Assembly (NCBI GenBank): GCA_903772945.1
Contig: CAICTM010000226.1
Span: 25,181 to 89,180, forward strand
Direction of reading: 5' to 3'
From: Seminavis robusta
Lineage: Eukaryota; Bacillariophyta; Bacillariophyceae; Naviculales; Naviculaceae
DNA length: 64,000 bases
The position numbers were made by a program, and so were the translations under genes. Below, in pieces: positions 52,545-62,413 of this stretch. The notes beneath the pieces are model-generated. The model saw nothing but the letters and a program-made list of their open reading frames with translations, ran no database searches and was not told the origin of the DNA. Positions within the stretch are counted from its first letter, which is position 1; each line of letters opens with the position of its first letter.

Positions 52545-54603
52545 ATGCAGAGAACGTATGATAGGGCTCAGAAGTCGTGGCTCTCGCTCGCAGATCTATG
52601 CCCAGTGGGAGCAGTGCATGTAGAGTCTTACAGGCACCCGCAATATATAGCACTGGACAAAAATGACACACAGCAACCTTGCTTTGCCTTTACTGGGGAC
52701 ACTATGTTTAGCGGAGGTGGAGGTGTGCCCTTTGAGGCCGGCTCGGATGCAGAAGTCGACCAAGGAGCTTATAAAGATAACGCCCAGGAGCCATCCGGCT
52801 GGCGTTGGAGCCATGCCGTGGAACGATGCTTTGCGGAAATCATTGTACGAGGAGCCTTGTGTGACAATGCATATGAGGACTCGAGAACAATCCAAGATCA
52901 ATTCCTTATCTTTCCTGGTCATGAATACACAACCGAGTTGCTGTCACGGCAATTCGGAGTCCCGCCCTCGGGTAATCTGCTTGATGCCAACAAATGGAAG
53001 AACTTTCCACCTGCCTACTTCTTCGAAACTGTCTCGGAACTCTACGTTGCTCTACACAGGCGATCGCTGCCACAAGCAACTGGAAAAGTTTTAGCCGCCG
53101 CCCCCACGACGTTGAGAAAGGAACTAGCAGTCAACCCACACTTGCGTAGTCTGGCCCGTCGCGCAGAATTGGTGGTGCAAGCCATCAAACTTTGGGACGC
53201 GTTCTTTTGCAAGGTAAGTGAGACAATTGTGTGTCACGACCATGACTATGCATGCAACTCAACGTATCTCTTTTCCCTCCATCTCGTAGCCAAAAACGCC
53301 AAAAGGCGAAGAAGCAGCTGTTATGCGAGTGCGGAACGACAAAGCAAAACGGAAGGGCAAGAATCTGTCGTCGTCGCTTGCAAACATCCCAAAGAGAAAG
53401 ACAGCCAAAACCCCAGGGACTGAGTACAGTTGGAACATGGACACCCGAGATGCATCTAGAACTGTATTCACAACCATTTATACAAGCGACTTGGACTCGG
53501 TGATTAGTGATCTTGCACGCGGCAAGCTTAATCCGGAAGAAGCCGCTGTGAGTTGGAAGGGCTAAAAGCAAAGTTGCAGGAACCTGTGATCCGGCGACGG
53601 CCGATTCCTGGTACTTTGCCTTCGGAACGTGTGGTTTTCAAGGGTCTCATTGGGTTTGCACTTTTGGTAAGTTCTTGCATTTGCCTACTAGAGCCCCTCA
53701 CTGCCCTTGCCGAGCTTCGTTTCTCATCCTGTTGGGCCGTTTTGTTAGGGTTCAAGGCCAAGCGGCATGACACTGTCGGATAGCGAGGCCATGAAGTTGC
53801 CTCCTCCTGCGATTAGGGACACTAGCTGTATTCAAGTGAGTAAGAAGCGCCTGCTTGCTATGTTGAGCCACCTAGGGTTCTTGGATTCGGTTGATGGTCA
53901 ATTTCTGGTAGGAATGATTCATGCTCTCTGGCGAGAAGCCAATGAATACACGAATGGAACCTCTGACGCGACAACTGTGGCGGGCAGCCATGATTCCAAG
54001 TACAATGCAGTGGGCAAAGCCGAAGAAGAAGGCCATGACACGACTACAGATGACGAGGAGGATGCATCTGATGGGAGTGATTTGATTTCGTTGGGGACAT
54101 TGAAATGGATTCTCTATGGGTTTCCAGCTCGGCAGCCGTCTTGGTTCTCAAGCTTTTGTATGCCCTGTGGTTTTGGTATGACTTCCTCGGAGAATGCTTT
54201 GGCACAGCGTCAGGGCACGGATGCTCAAGCAGAGCACGCGGTTCAGGTCTCATCCATGAAACGTCGCCATGGGGAACTTGTCAGACACGATGTCATGACT
54301 TGCATGCTGTGCCGGAGTGCGACAGGTTGCCCCGAAAGTCACGAGCAGACAGAGGAAGGAGAGGACGAAGGCGATCAGGACAAGGACGAAGATTCTTTGC
54401 GTTTAGAGTTTTCGTCTCACTACATTCCTCATCTGAACCGCGCTGAAGCTCCGAGTGACTACAATGGGCCACGTGACGACGAGAGCTTTGTTACGTCGAG
54501 TAACGACTCTGCTGTGGAAGTTAGCACCATAACTTCATTGCTCGCGGGGGATATGTACGATTTTGTCGATGAGGATGGTACCGAAAGCGCCGCATCCAGA
54601 TGA
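52545..54603 (+). pseudogene. Metallo-beta-lactamase-fold (glyoxalase II-like) gene, damaged
   Basis: Parts 52545-53213, 53290-53547, 53580-53666 and 53749-54603 read on in order. The first holds the second half of a glyoxalase II-type domain: FTGDTMFSGGGGVPFEA with the bridging Asp, and FPGHEYTTELL with a metal His. The first metal motif (H-x-H-x-D-H) was not found in the 500 bases before, in any frame, so the 5' part is lost, diverged or in an unseen exon. Between 53547 and 53580 the frame changes: either a 32-nt intron or, more likely, a one-base shift. A long acidic extension follows (KKRLLAMLSHLGFLDSVDGQFL, MTCMLCRSATGCP). Hydrolysis of a glutathione thioester is the family role; activity here is doubtful. 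Confidence 0.6.
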
Positions 54604-55244
54604 TACTGGCTGGCTTGATGGCTACAAAAAATGCAAATAAAAAATTCATAATCTGGACACTTCGAAAGGAGAAAGCACAACCTGGTATAGTTTCATGTAT
54701 GGTGCAGGTACTGGTACCATGAGCATCGTCTGATGGATGGCGCTGAGTTGCAACCAGGTACCACGTCAACTTACAAGAATGCGCGGTAGATCGCTGTGGC
54801 ACCACTGGTGCCCATGGTACCACAGCCTGAGATATCCCCCCAGAAGGCAGACCGTCGGAAGCGGAGGAGCGAGGGACGCCTGTGAATCGGAGACAAGAGC
54901 AAGGTTACTAGAAACGGGATAACAACAGATTAGACTGAGATGGAAATGCTAGCAGCAACTTACCGCCACGAGATTTCCCAAAGGCATCATGATCAACTTA
55001 CCCAAGGAAGCTGCAACAGTGGGAGCTATGGACCGGTACCGGTACCGGTGGGTTTTAGCTTGAAATGAGTATTAGCGGTCCGTAGCGGCAGGAATTCCAA
55101 AGAACGTTTAGCACTAACCTTAGTAGATGACTTCCACGACCGTTGTCGCGAAAGATCCAGTTTTCTTCCCTTGCTTGCCCAAGCTTCTCGTCATTTTCCT
55201 CCATCAGCCCGAACGTTGCGACAACATAGCGGTAGGAATCCACC
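54604..55244. other. Intergenic with (CCGGTA)n string
   Basis: Contains CCGGTACCGGTACCGGT at 55033-55049 and GGTACTGGTACC near 54706-54718. No gene recognised. Confidence 0.5.
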
Positions 55245-56123
55245 ATGACGGCGGACGCCAACGACGCCGCTGCGACCGAGTCTGTCACCAATCCTGATGC
55301 TGCAGAGCAAGGAGAGGAAGAAATGAAAGAAGAGAAAGCCAAGACGGGCGGCGAAGAAACCGAACAAGGCAACGAGACGCGACAACCTGCCAAGACCAAG
55401 TCATTTGCAGATGATTTGATCTGTCCCATCAGCCATGAGTTGCCATGGGACCCCGTCATAGCTATGGATGGTCGTGTCTACGAGCGCAAGTGTATTGAGG
55501 CTTACATTCAAAGTCATCCCCATGATCTCAAGTCACCCATCACCCGTCAAACGATGGGCCGAACGCTGTTGCCAGCCATCCAGCACCGCAACATTATTGA
55601 AACGGCAATTGAGAAGGGTGAGATGCCTGACGATCTGTCCAAAGAATGGAATGAAAATGTTCAACAAAAGAAGCTCATGGAAGAAACATTGAAGGAGGCA
55701 GAAGCCGGTGATGAAGATTCTATGTATGCTGCAGCCGTCAAATATGAAAATGGGACTAAAGGATTCAAGCAAGACCTCAAATTGGCCTTTCATTGGGTTG
55801 AGAAAGCGCATTTGGCAGGGCATGTGATGGCAACAGCAGTGATGGGTTCTTATTATCTGAATGGCTGCGGTGTGGAGGAGTGTCTTCATTTGGGCATCAT
55901 GTATGCCTCCGTGGCAGCAGCCCAAGGTTCAGACTGGGCAGCATACATATTGGGACTGACATTTGCCCAAGGCATCCATGGAGTGGTCATGGATAAGTCG
56001 GTGGCCGTAGTTTGGCTAAAGAAGGCTCTTGGCGAATGTGCTCACAAGTATATGAATGATCAGAAGAAGCAGTCTCTGGAGCTGCTGAATGAGCTCAAAG
56101 CAAATGATAGCAGCTCCACATAG
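55245..56123 (+). CDS. U-box protein with Sel1-like repeats (probable E3 ubiquitin ligase)
   Basis: 292 residues, one exon, good ATG context (CACCATGAC). Residues 1-52 are acidic and disordered. A U-box follows at about 53-130: LICPISHELPWDPVIAMDGRVYERKCIEAYI, SPITRQTMGRTLLPAI, the RING-like fold without zinc that binds E2 enzymes. From 150 on there are Sel1/TPR-like repeats (SMYAAAVKYENG, VMATAVMGSYYLNGCGVEE, DWAAYILGLTFAQGIHGV), which mediate protein contacts. The combination suggests substrate-selective ubiquitination; the substrate is unknown. This U-box plus Sel1 layout is common in diatom gene sets. Confidence 0.88.
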   Translation: MTADANDAAATESVTNPDAAEQGEEEMKEEKAKTGGEETEQGNETRQPAKTKSFADDLICPISHELPWDPVIAMDGRVYERKCIEAYIQSHPHDLKSPITRQTMGRTLLPAIQHRNIIETAIEKGEMPDDLSKEWNENVQQKKLMEETLKEAEAGDEDSMYAAAVKYENGTKGFKQDLKLAFHWVEKAHLAGHVMATAVMGSYYLNGCGVEECLHLGIMYASVAAAQGSDWAAYILGLTFAQGIHGVVMDKSVAVVWLKKALGECAHKYMNDQKKQSLELLNELKANDSSST

Positions 56124-56718
56124 ATTGTTGAAGATTCTCTCTGGTGAATGGATACAATAATAATAAGTAATAAAATGATGTTTTCTTTGACACCGTCCGC
56201 CCCCTACCGGTATGCAGCCATCTAGATCGAGTGTTGTCTCATACGAACCGGTATGCATGCATGCGACAACCGACCGTCACTGTTTGAACAAAGCTGACAG
56301 GTAAGCTCTAACTCTAAATCTGAAACGAGAACGAAGGGAAACGGGGTAAATGATATTGAGTGTTGTTGGATGGAGCGAGCATGGTTGTGGCCTTGCGTGA
56401 GGTTGGCCAAGCAAAGTGGGGTGGCCCGAAGGGCCATGCCCGAACGTCATACTCAGGACTCGGTGCACCTCTGTGGCAGTCACAGTCGCCAGCAGAGCCT
56501 CGCTCTCAACTTCAACGCACACCCACAACAATCCACTCGCAAATTTGATCACCCAAACTCATTGCTGAAGATAGCGATGGCGAGTCCACTAACCTCGCTA
56601 GTTACTTAAAGTATCACTTTCGGTTAATCTTCTTACCACTACTTTTCGTTTTTACAGCTAACTTATTTAAGGACGAACAAGGCCCATTCTTTTTTCCATG
56701 TCACCTTCACTGTATCGC
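56124..56718. other. Intergenic, nothing recognised
   Basis: Gap between the U-box gene stop and the end of the next minus-strand frame. No element found. Confidence 0.5.
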
Positions 56719-57135
56719 TTAGGCATCTTGAGGGTTCTTTTTCTTGGCTGCATTCCTCGCATGATTTACTGCAGAAGGAAGTGACGCCGCTTCAAGCGAC
56801 AACAGCAGGGCAACACTCTCCATCCTGTTAGCGACCTCTCCGGCAGACAACTCCATCATTCTTGGGTTCTCAATGAACTGATTGGTGATGTCTTTGCGCA
56901 CTATCCTCATGATGTCATCGATCCTGGTCTTTCCACCGGTGGGGAGCTTTGGCTTCTTGGGCTCGGCTTTCTTCTTTGGTTGCTTTGGCTCGCCCATTCT
57001 GTGTGGTGTCGCCGGTCCTTTTTTCGCATTGTTTTGGGATTCCTCAATAAGCCACTTTTTCAAGGTGCCTTCGCTGATGGCATGATCGTCCTCGTAGGAA
57101 ACTGTGGTGACAGAATTCGGCGATGCTTTCCGTTG
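56719..57135 (-). CDS. Lysine-rich hypothetical protein part, probable last exon
   Basis: An open frame of 138 codons that begins right after an acceptor-like TAG at 57136-57138 and includes EDDHAISEGTLKKWLIEE, a Lys/Pro block (KQPKKKAEPKKPK) and a helical end. An internal ATG at 57063 would give 114 residues. It may be joined to the frame at 57859-57308, but no donor with matching phase was found. No family is recognised. Confidence 0.4.
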   Translation of the reverse strand, partial: QRKASPNSVTTVSYEDDHAISEGTLKKWLIEESQNNAKKGPATPHRMGEPKQPKKKAEPKKPKLPTGGKTRIDDIMRIVRKDITNQFIENPRMMELSAGEVANRMESVALLLSLEAASLPSAVNHARNAAKKKNPQDA

Positions 57136-57307
57136 CTACCACCCAAGTCGGTGAGTCTTAGTTCTGCTAGTAAGAGCATGCAACACCGGGGTACCCCAAA
57201 TCACTAAACCCAAATGGTTGGCATCGAGTATCGCCGGCCGACCTGAGTCCACTGAGTCAAATGTGTTTTAGGGAACATGTGGATTCGTGTGGTCGCGCAA
57301 ATCGGAA

Positions 57308-57859
57308 CTATTTGCGCAGCCCCAACAGCCGACCCAAACCCATTTGACTAATTGGATTCAATTTACTTAGGGGACAAATCTTCCACATCATCAATGACGT
57401 CACAGTAACATCACAATAGGTGCGAGGAGGTTCTCTTTTGCGAGCAAGCATAGCCTTGCTGCGAGTATGGTCAACCTCCAACCATTTGGGTTTTGTGATT
57501 TGAGGTACTACCTCGGTGTTGCATGCTCTAACAAACGTATCTGCAAGCAGAAACATAAATGGCGACTCACCCATTTCCATGTGTCCCCCTGTGTAGGATC
57601 CCTGGTCGAGACCAGTGAGTTGCCGGTTGATTTGCTTCTCAATAGAGGGAACTGCGTCGTTCCTTTTCATTGGTGGGGCATCCTCTGGTGTCCTGGGGGG
57701 TCTCTTGGCGTTACCGGCTGGATTCTTATTCTCTTTTTCAGGTGTTCCATACAGTCGGTCGTCCTTCTTTTTGCCCTTTCCAGTTGCAACCATGGGTGAC
57801 GCTGGGGGGGAGTCTCTGCGGTGTTTCTTGGGTAAGGTACCCAAAGATGCCGTCTTCAT
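57308..57859 (-). CDS. Basic hypothetical protein part, probable upstream exon
   Basis: 183 codons from an ATG (MKTASLGTLPKK). The first 75 residues are basic and Pro-rich (KKHRRDSPP, GKGKKKDDR), then a more ordered stretch (MGESPFMFLLADTFVRACN, TKPKWLEVDHTRSK). The last ~25 codons may be intron. The gene is divergent from the Merlin-type transposase 544 bases away and might be a second gene of that element; this is inference from position only. Confidence 0.45.
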   Translation of the reverse strand: MKTASLGTLPKKHRRDSPPASPMVATGKGKKKDDRLYGTPEKENKNPAGNAKRPPRTPEDAPPMKRNDAVPSIEKQINRQLTGLDQGSYTGGHMEMGESPFMFLLADTFVRACNTEVVPQITKPKWLEVDHTRSKAMLARKREPPRTYCDVTVTSLMMWKICPLSKLNPISQMGLGRLLGLRK

Positions 57860-58402
57860 TCGGCGATGGGGGCGAGCGAGGGGCTTTTGCTGGAGACATC
57901 GGTGGGAGTTTTGCAGGGGACATCGACATGACAGTCCTGCCTCGAAGAATGTACTTTACACGGGAGTATTGGTGGGCCATTCTCTTTATGGCGACAAGCA
58001 ACAATCAGCCTTTCAATGCCTCCAAGCATGTCCATTGGAGGGACACAGAACAATCCGTCGGGGGTTCAAAATTCAAATTTGAATGCTTGCCAGCCAATGA
58101 ATCTGTGTCACCTCAGGCACCACCCCTTGATACCGTCACACAATTTGCCAGTAAGAGATGGCGTCGGAGGTGCCAGGACTGTACTTAGGGATTTGGAATA
58201 TTCCAAAAGCAATCTACATTATCTGTTAACGAGTAAATAGCTCTGTAGTTAATCGCTAGCCGGTCCAATAGATAGTGCTTCCAACATCGCCGCTGGTGGC
58301 TTTTGGCGGTAGTTTTGATGGCTGCCGCCAGCCGAATTTTGAAAGCATCGTTGATGTCTGTTTGGTTTGGTTTAGTTACACATTTTCGAGGTAGTCGTTG
58401 CA
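57860..58402. other. Divergent gap before the Merlin-type transposase
   Basis: 543 bases between the divergent starts. A minus-strand frame (58004-57738, MSMSPAKLPPMSPAKAP) overlaps the basic protein gene in another frame; which is used is unclear. No terminal repeat was recognised. Confidence 0.4.
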
Positions 58403-59743
58403 ATGACGAATCCCTTGCGAGTACTCTTCCGAAAGGGTTGGCAGAGGAGAAGACGTAAAAACAAAAACCGTCCAAAGACTGGCAATGGTGTCCTCAGCCG
58501 TGGTCAGCGGCGAAAGAGGGTACAGAGGGAAATCCATGAACTGGAGAAGGGTGGAGTTATGCCGTCCTTTGATGAGTTGCAGCCTCTACTGACTTGCAGC
58601 GACAATGCCTCCCAGTTTTTCTATGACAACGGTGTTCTCCGCCCCCCAACAAACTGTCCAAGATGCACTCATCCGATACCGTATGCACCAAACAAAAGGA
58701 ACACAGTTCGTTGCCAAAGGTCTGACTGCCCCTTCATCGTCCCAACTGCATGCGACAAGTGCGGTGACCAGGTCGCTTATTACACAGAAGATACTACGGG
58801 GGAGGTTCTGTCGGCAGTTTGCCAAAACAGCGCCTGTCATTGGACATGGAAACAGACCGGCACTTCTTTTGAGTGCTCCATCAACAAAGGAAGTGTGATG
58901 GAGAACTGCAGGTTGGAGAAAAACAAAATTCTATGGCTTATCTACCTGTGGCTTCTGAAGGTTCCAGCAAGAACGGCGAGTGTTCTTTCGGCTGTATCAG
59001 AGGGAACGGTGAGTCGGTGGTATCGTCATTGGAGACGAATGGTAACAGAGATGGTCCTGCAAGCTGGAAGGGAGGAGTACATGCTTGGTGGTCCTGGCCG
59101 GATAGTTGAAATGGATGAAGGAAAGTTCGGAAAGAGAAAGGACAACCGAGGAAGATGCGTGAACGCTGATTGGGTATTTGGAATGGTCGAACGAGGTGGT
59201 GAGCGAAAGATGGCGCTGGCTGTGGTGCCCAACAGAAAGGCTGACACCCTGCTACCCCTTATTACAGCTTTTGTCCTTCCAGGAACCACAATCCACACCG
59301 ACATGCATGGTGGCTACAACAAGATCGAGGAGCAGGAAGGGTACGACTACAAGCACCGGAGACTTTGTCATAAGTATGAGTTTGTTGCCCAGGATGGTAC
59401 ACACACCCAGACGATTGAGGGGAACTGGAGGGTGCTCAAGAAAAATGTACCTGAAAGTCAGAGAGAAGGCAGCGATCTACAGGAATACTTGTACGAGTGC
59501 ATGTGGAGGCGGAAGCACACAAACAACCTTTGGGGTTCCTTCATGATTGGTCTGGCAAGTCTGCGTTACAGGCCAGCCGACATTGATAGATTGTGGGACC
59601 ACAGAGAGTACTACGTGGATGATCCAGAGAATTGGGATCCGGATGACACCTCCGAATCCAGCGATGACGTTAGCCTCTCCGCCGACTCTAGTGTCAGCGA
59701 AATCAGCGCAAGCGACCCCTCTTCGGACTACATGGTGATCTAG
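58403..59743 (+). CDS. ISXO2/Merlin-type (IS1595-like) transposase
   Basis: 446 residues, no intron, frame intact. Basic N-terminus (RKGWQRRRRKNKNR), zinc ribbon with Cys85, Cys88, Cys104 and Cys109, a helix-turn-helix-like part (VLSAVSEGTVSRWYRHW), then the DDE nuclease core: Asp238 in VEMDEGKFGKRK, Asp300 in IHTDMHGGY and Glu339 in TIEGNW. This triad and spacing fit the Merlin superfamily and the bacterial ISXO2-like domain. The C-terminal 55 residues are acidic and Ser-rich (DDTSESSDDVSLSADSS). It cuts and pastes its element. Terminal repeats were searched by eye on both sides without success, so this may be an immobile copy or host gene. Confidence 0.88.
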   Translation: MTNPLRVLFRKGWQRRRRKNKNRPKTGNGVLSRGQRRKRVQREIHELEKGGVMPSFDELQPLLTCSDNASQFFYDNGVLRPPTNCPRCTHPIPYAPNKRNTVRCQRSDCPFIVPTACDKCGDQVAYYTEDTTGEVLSAVCQNSACHWTWKQTGTSFECSINKGSVMENCRLEKNKILWLIYLWLLKVPARTASVLSAVSEGTVSRWYRHWRRMVTEMVLQAGREEYMLGGPGRIVEMDEGKFGKRKDNRGRCVNADWVFGMVERGGERKMALAVVPNRKADTLLPLITAFVLPGTTIHTDMHGGYNKIEEQEGYDYKHRRLCHKYEFVAQDGTHTQTIEGNWRVLKKNVPESQREGSDLQEYLYECMWRRKHTNNLWGSFMIGLASLRYRPADIDRLWDHREYYVDDPENWDPDDTSESSDDVSLSADSSVSEISASDPSSDYMVI

Positions 59744-60676
59744 ATAGATGTTTTAATTGTTATTGTAGTGATATACTGTTTTGTCGGTCCATTATCTTTG
59801 TTACAGCAGCGGCAGGTTTCGTCATGGTGGCGGTTGTCGCTCTTCTTTTTTGTTATCTGTTGGTAGGGGCATTGGCAGCTTCTATCAATACCGTTGTTTA
59901 TTGGTGGGGAGTACTACTGTGTGATTTTTGTACTCCTGGTATGTACGTGTATCCAAATTGGAGTGCGAACAAGACGGTTGTAATTCCTGCATATAGCCTC
60001 AAAGAGATATGTGACATGGTAATTCGTTTGTCAAAAAACGGTGGTCACATAGGTGGATTACGTCGGTGGTAGTCACGAACTGTGAGTGTATTTAGAGTGC
60101 TGTGGACGTTTATACTGAATTAGTACAAACCGAAGTTCAACAGACTTCGCCAAAGCGGATTCGCCTAATTACAGGTTCTAAATAATAATCCTGTTAGTAT
60201 ACGTTGTTTCTGTAGAGGCCGTTAATTGGCGACCTATCCGGTAGTCGTTGTACAGGATTCCGGTAGAAATCGACAAAACCAGAAAACTTTTGCATCTCAC
60301 TTTCACAATTTTGACTCGACATCGAACCTATGCCCAAATTCTTCTTCAACACCACAAATATTGCGACGATGACATGCTGCTGTTTTACCCGGATAATTCC
60401 CTCACTTTCGAAAAGTTTGCAGAATGTCAGACAATGATGGAATGGTGCGTTCAGTGTATTTACGAGACGGTCAATTATGTGTTCGTCAAATTGCACTCCC
60501 CAGCAGCAGTGATTTTGGTTTGCGAAATTTGTTTGTGGTTTGTCGCCTGCGCATTTTGTCATTTTGTCGTTGAAAGCTTTCTCACGCCTGCCCTTTTTTG
60601 CCGTTAGGTGGTGGCTCCCTTTGGGGAACCTCCAGCAGGGCATAACGGTGGCAACTACCCGCAAAGTGTCATCGCC
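59744..60676. other. Intergenic between transposase and chromodomain gene
   Basis: An 82-codon frame at 59824-60072 starts with a hydrophobic helix (MVAVVALLFCYLLVGALAA) and could encode a tiny membrane protein, but there is no other support. The remainder shows no gene. Confidence 0.4.
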
Positions 60677-61621
60677 ATGAGCTCCAATACCACCAGCGTT
60701 AAAATTGCTGCCGATGATACATCTGATGGTAGGGGCTCAGTGGTAGCGCCAAGCCCGAAAAAGAGTTCCAAAGGACGTCAATCCATGCCAGTGCCACAGG
60801 AGACGACGGAGCAACAAGGTGCTGGCAAGGTTGACTTTGTCGCCGAAAACGGGGAAATTTATTGGGTAGTAAAACACGTCTTGGAGCATCGAGTTGCCAA
60901 GAGGAAAAAGCAAGGAGGTGGAAAAACTTATGACTACCGAGTGGAATGGGAGGACTGGCCCAAAAAGGATCTTCAATGGTATCCGGAAGAAAACTTGAAC
61001 CCAGTTGCCAAGGAGAGATATTGGGAACGACAAAAGGCTGCTCTTGAAACGAAGCAGCCGGCGGCAAAGCGAAGAAAAACATCAAATGGTAGCAAAACGC
61101 CAACAACAACTAGGAAAAGCCAGGAGCAGTCAACTACAGCAGAGGCTGGAAAATCCAAGACAGTAGGAAGCGCTTCCCCGAAGAAACCGACCAACAGAAA
61201 CCTCAAAAAGAAGGTATCACCAGCAGCAGCCAGCAAGACGGATAACCAAAAGTCGTATGAGGACGACGACGACAATATATACGAGGTTGAAGAGTTCCTG
61301 GAATATCGTCGGATTGATGGTGTCGATAAATTCAGGATCAAGTGGCGTGGTTACGAAAAGTACAAAGACAAAACTTGGTATGGCATGGACAGTTTTATTG
61401 GAGACACTGTCAATGAGGCAAAGGAATTCAAAACGAAAATGCTGCGATCACAGCTACAATCTGCATCTACCCCTACAGCAGATGATAGTACAGCAACTTA
61501 CCGAATCCCTGTGGAAACCTTGGAGCGTCGTCTTTTGAAATCGACACAATGTCCAGTATGTTGCAACAACTTTTCCGCCAGCATTGAGTCTAAGCATTGC
61601 CCCATTATGAGTCAGGGATAG
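60677..61621 (+). CDS. Double chromodomain protein
   Basis: 314 residues from the ATG (GCCATGAGC). Chromodomain 1 covers about 58-118 (IYWVVKHVLEHRVAKRKK, YRVEWEDWPKKDLQWYPEENL) and chromodomain 2 about 215-268 (NIYEVEEFLEYRRIDG, FRIKWRGYEKYKDKTWYGMD). Both keep aromatic residues of the methyl-lysine cage. A basic spacer with nuclear signals (KQPAAKRRKTSNG) joins them. It likely reads histone methylation marks in the nucleus. The end is odd: a Cys pair (CPVCC) and HCP start what looks like a zinc-finger and then stop within a region that also encodes the end of the opposite-strand gene, overlapping by 17 bases. A GTATGT donor-like site at 61555 hints at a missing last exon. Confidence 0.85.
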   Translation: MSSNTTSVKIAADDTSDGRGSVVAPSPKKSSKGRQSMPVPQETTEQQGAGKVDFVAENGEIYWVVKHVLEHRVAKRKKQGGGKTYDYRVEWEDWPKKDLQWYPEENLNPVAKERYWERQKAALETKQPAAKRRKTSNGSKTPTTTRKSQEQSTTAEAGKSKTVGSASPKKPTNRNLKKKVSPAAASKTDNQKSYEDDDDNIYEVEEFLEYRRIDGVDKFRIKWRGYEKYKDKTWYGMDSFIGDTVNEAKEFKTKMLRSQLQSASTPTADDSTATYRIPVETLERRLLKSTQCPVCCNNFSASIESKHCPIMSQG

Positions 61622-62413
61622 GCCAGCGAGCTCGATTACTCTTTTGAATGTACAAGTTGCGGTTGAACTGTGTGGCATTCTGCATAACTTGATAGAGCTC
61701 TTGGAGAGAGACCTCTTGATGCACATGGCTGTTGATTTGAAGATGTAGCACAATGACTTCTTCACGATGATCACGGAGAAATCGGTCGATATTCAAGAAC
61801 ACTTCGATGGGATTTCGTGATCCCAGCTGGCAAACGCCATTGCAGAACTCGTAGACGCCATTGCACTTGCAAACCTCCAAGTGAAGCCCTCGATAGCCTG
61901 CTTCCAATGCACGCTCAAGGGACAGAAAATGGTTGGGTTCAAGTAGGGATCCGTCTTCCTTTGTTGCCATGGCGTTGTGTACAGTGGCTAACATGACCTC
62001 GTTGATTCGCAAATCACAGGCATTCTCTAGTCCATTACAGCAGAGTGTCGCATTGTCCGAGCACTGTCGAAAGGTGAAGACAGGTGGCACTGGCTGGAGT
62101 AATGCTTCGAATAACTCGAGTTCACAGTGGAATTGTCATTTACAGACTGTTGATTATTGTCGTGTAGATCAGTGGTTTCCACTGGAAGCAAAAAGGTCAT
62201 GAGCCGATCAAAGGGCTTGATACTCGCAACAATGATCAAACCCAAGAAGAACAGCAGCACCAACGCTCCCAGCCTCCACCATGGCGACTTCCAGACACTC
62301 ATCCAAGCCGTATCTTCCTGTTCATCTTGAATACCAGTAGTACTTTTGTCACCTGGTGGGGAATGTCTGACTGTCACTCTTCGTTCAGGCGGCGGAGTAC
62401 TGGCCATCATCAT
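61605..62413 (-). CDS. PI-PLC X-domain-like membrane protein, active site altered
   Basis: Read as exons 62413-62144 and 62093-61605 (GTAAAT...CTCCAG, 50 nt, phase 0), 252 residues; a one-base shift near 62125 instead of an intron is the alternative. N-terminal cytosolic part, one membrane helix (LGALVLLFFLGLIIVASI), then a Cys-rich start (CSDNATLCCNG) and a PLC-like phosphodiesterase barrel: NEVMLATVHNAM with the first His, GLHLEVCKCNG, FCNGVCQLG, LRDHREEVIVLHLQI. In relatives the FCxGVC site carries a His; here it is Asn, so catalysis is doubtful. The domain ends early (WPIPDS) compared with the usual ~300 residues. It is tail-to-tail overlapping with the chromodomain gene. Confidence 0.7.

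Noticed and set aside
60194-60664. 156-codon minus-strand and 119-codon plus-strand frames overlapping each other
   Set aside because: Neither begins with a credible ATG nor shows a domain; they overlap the promoter of the chromodomain gene.
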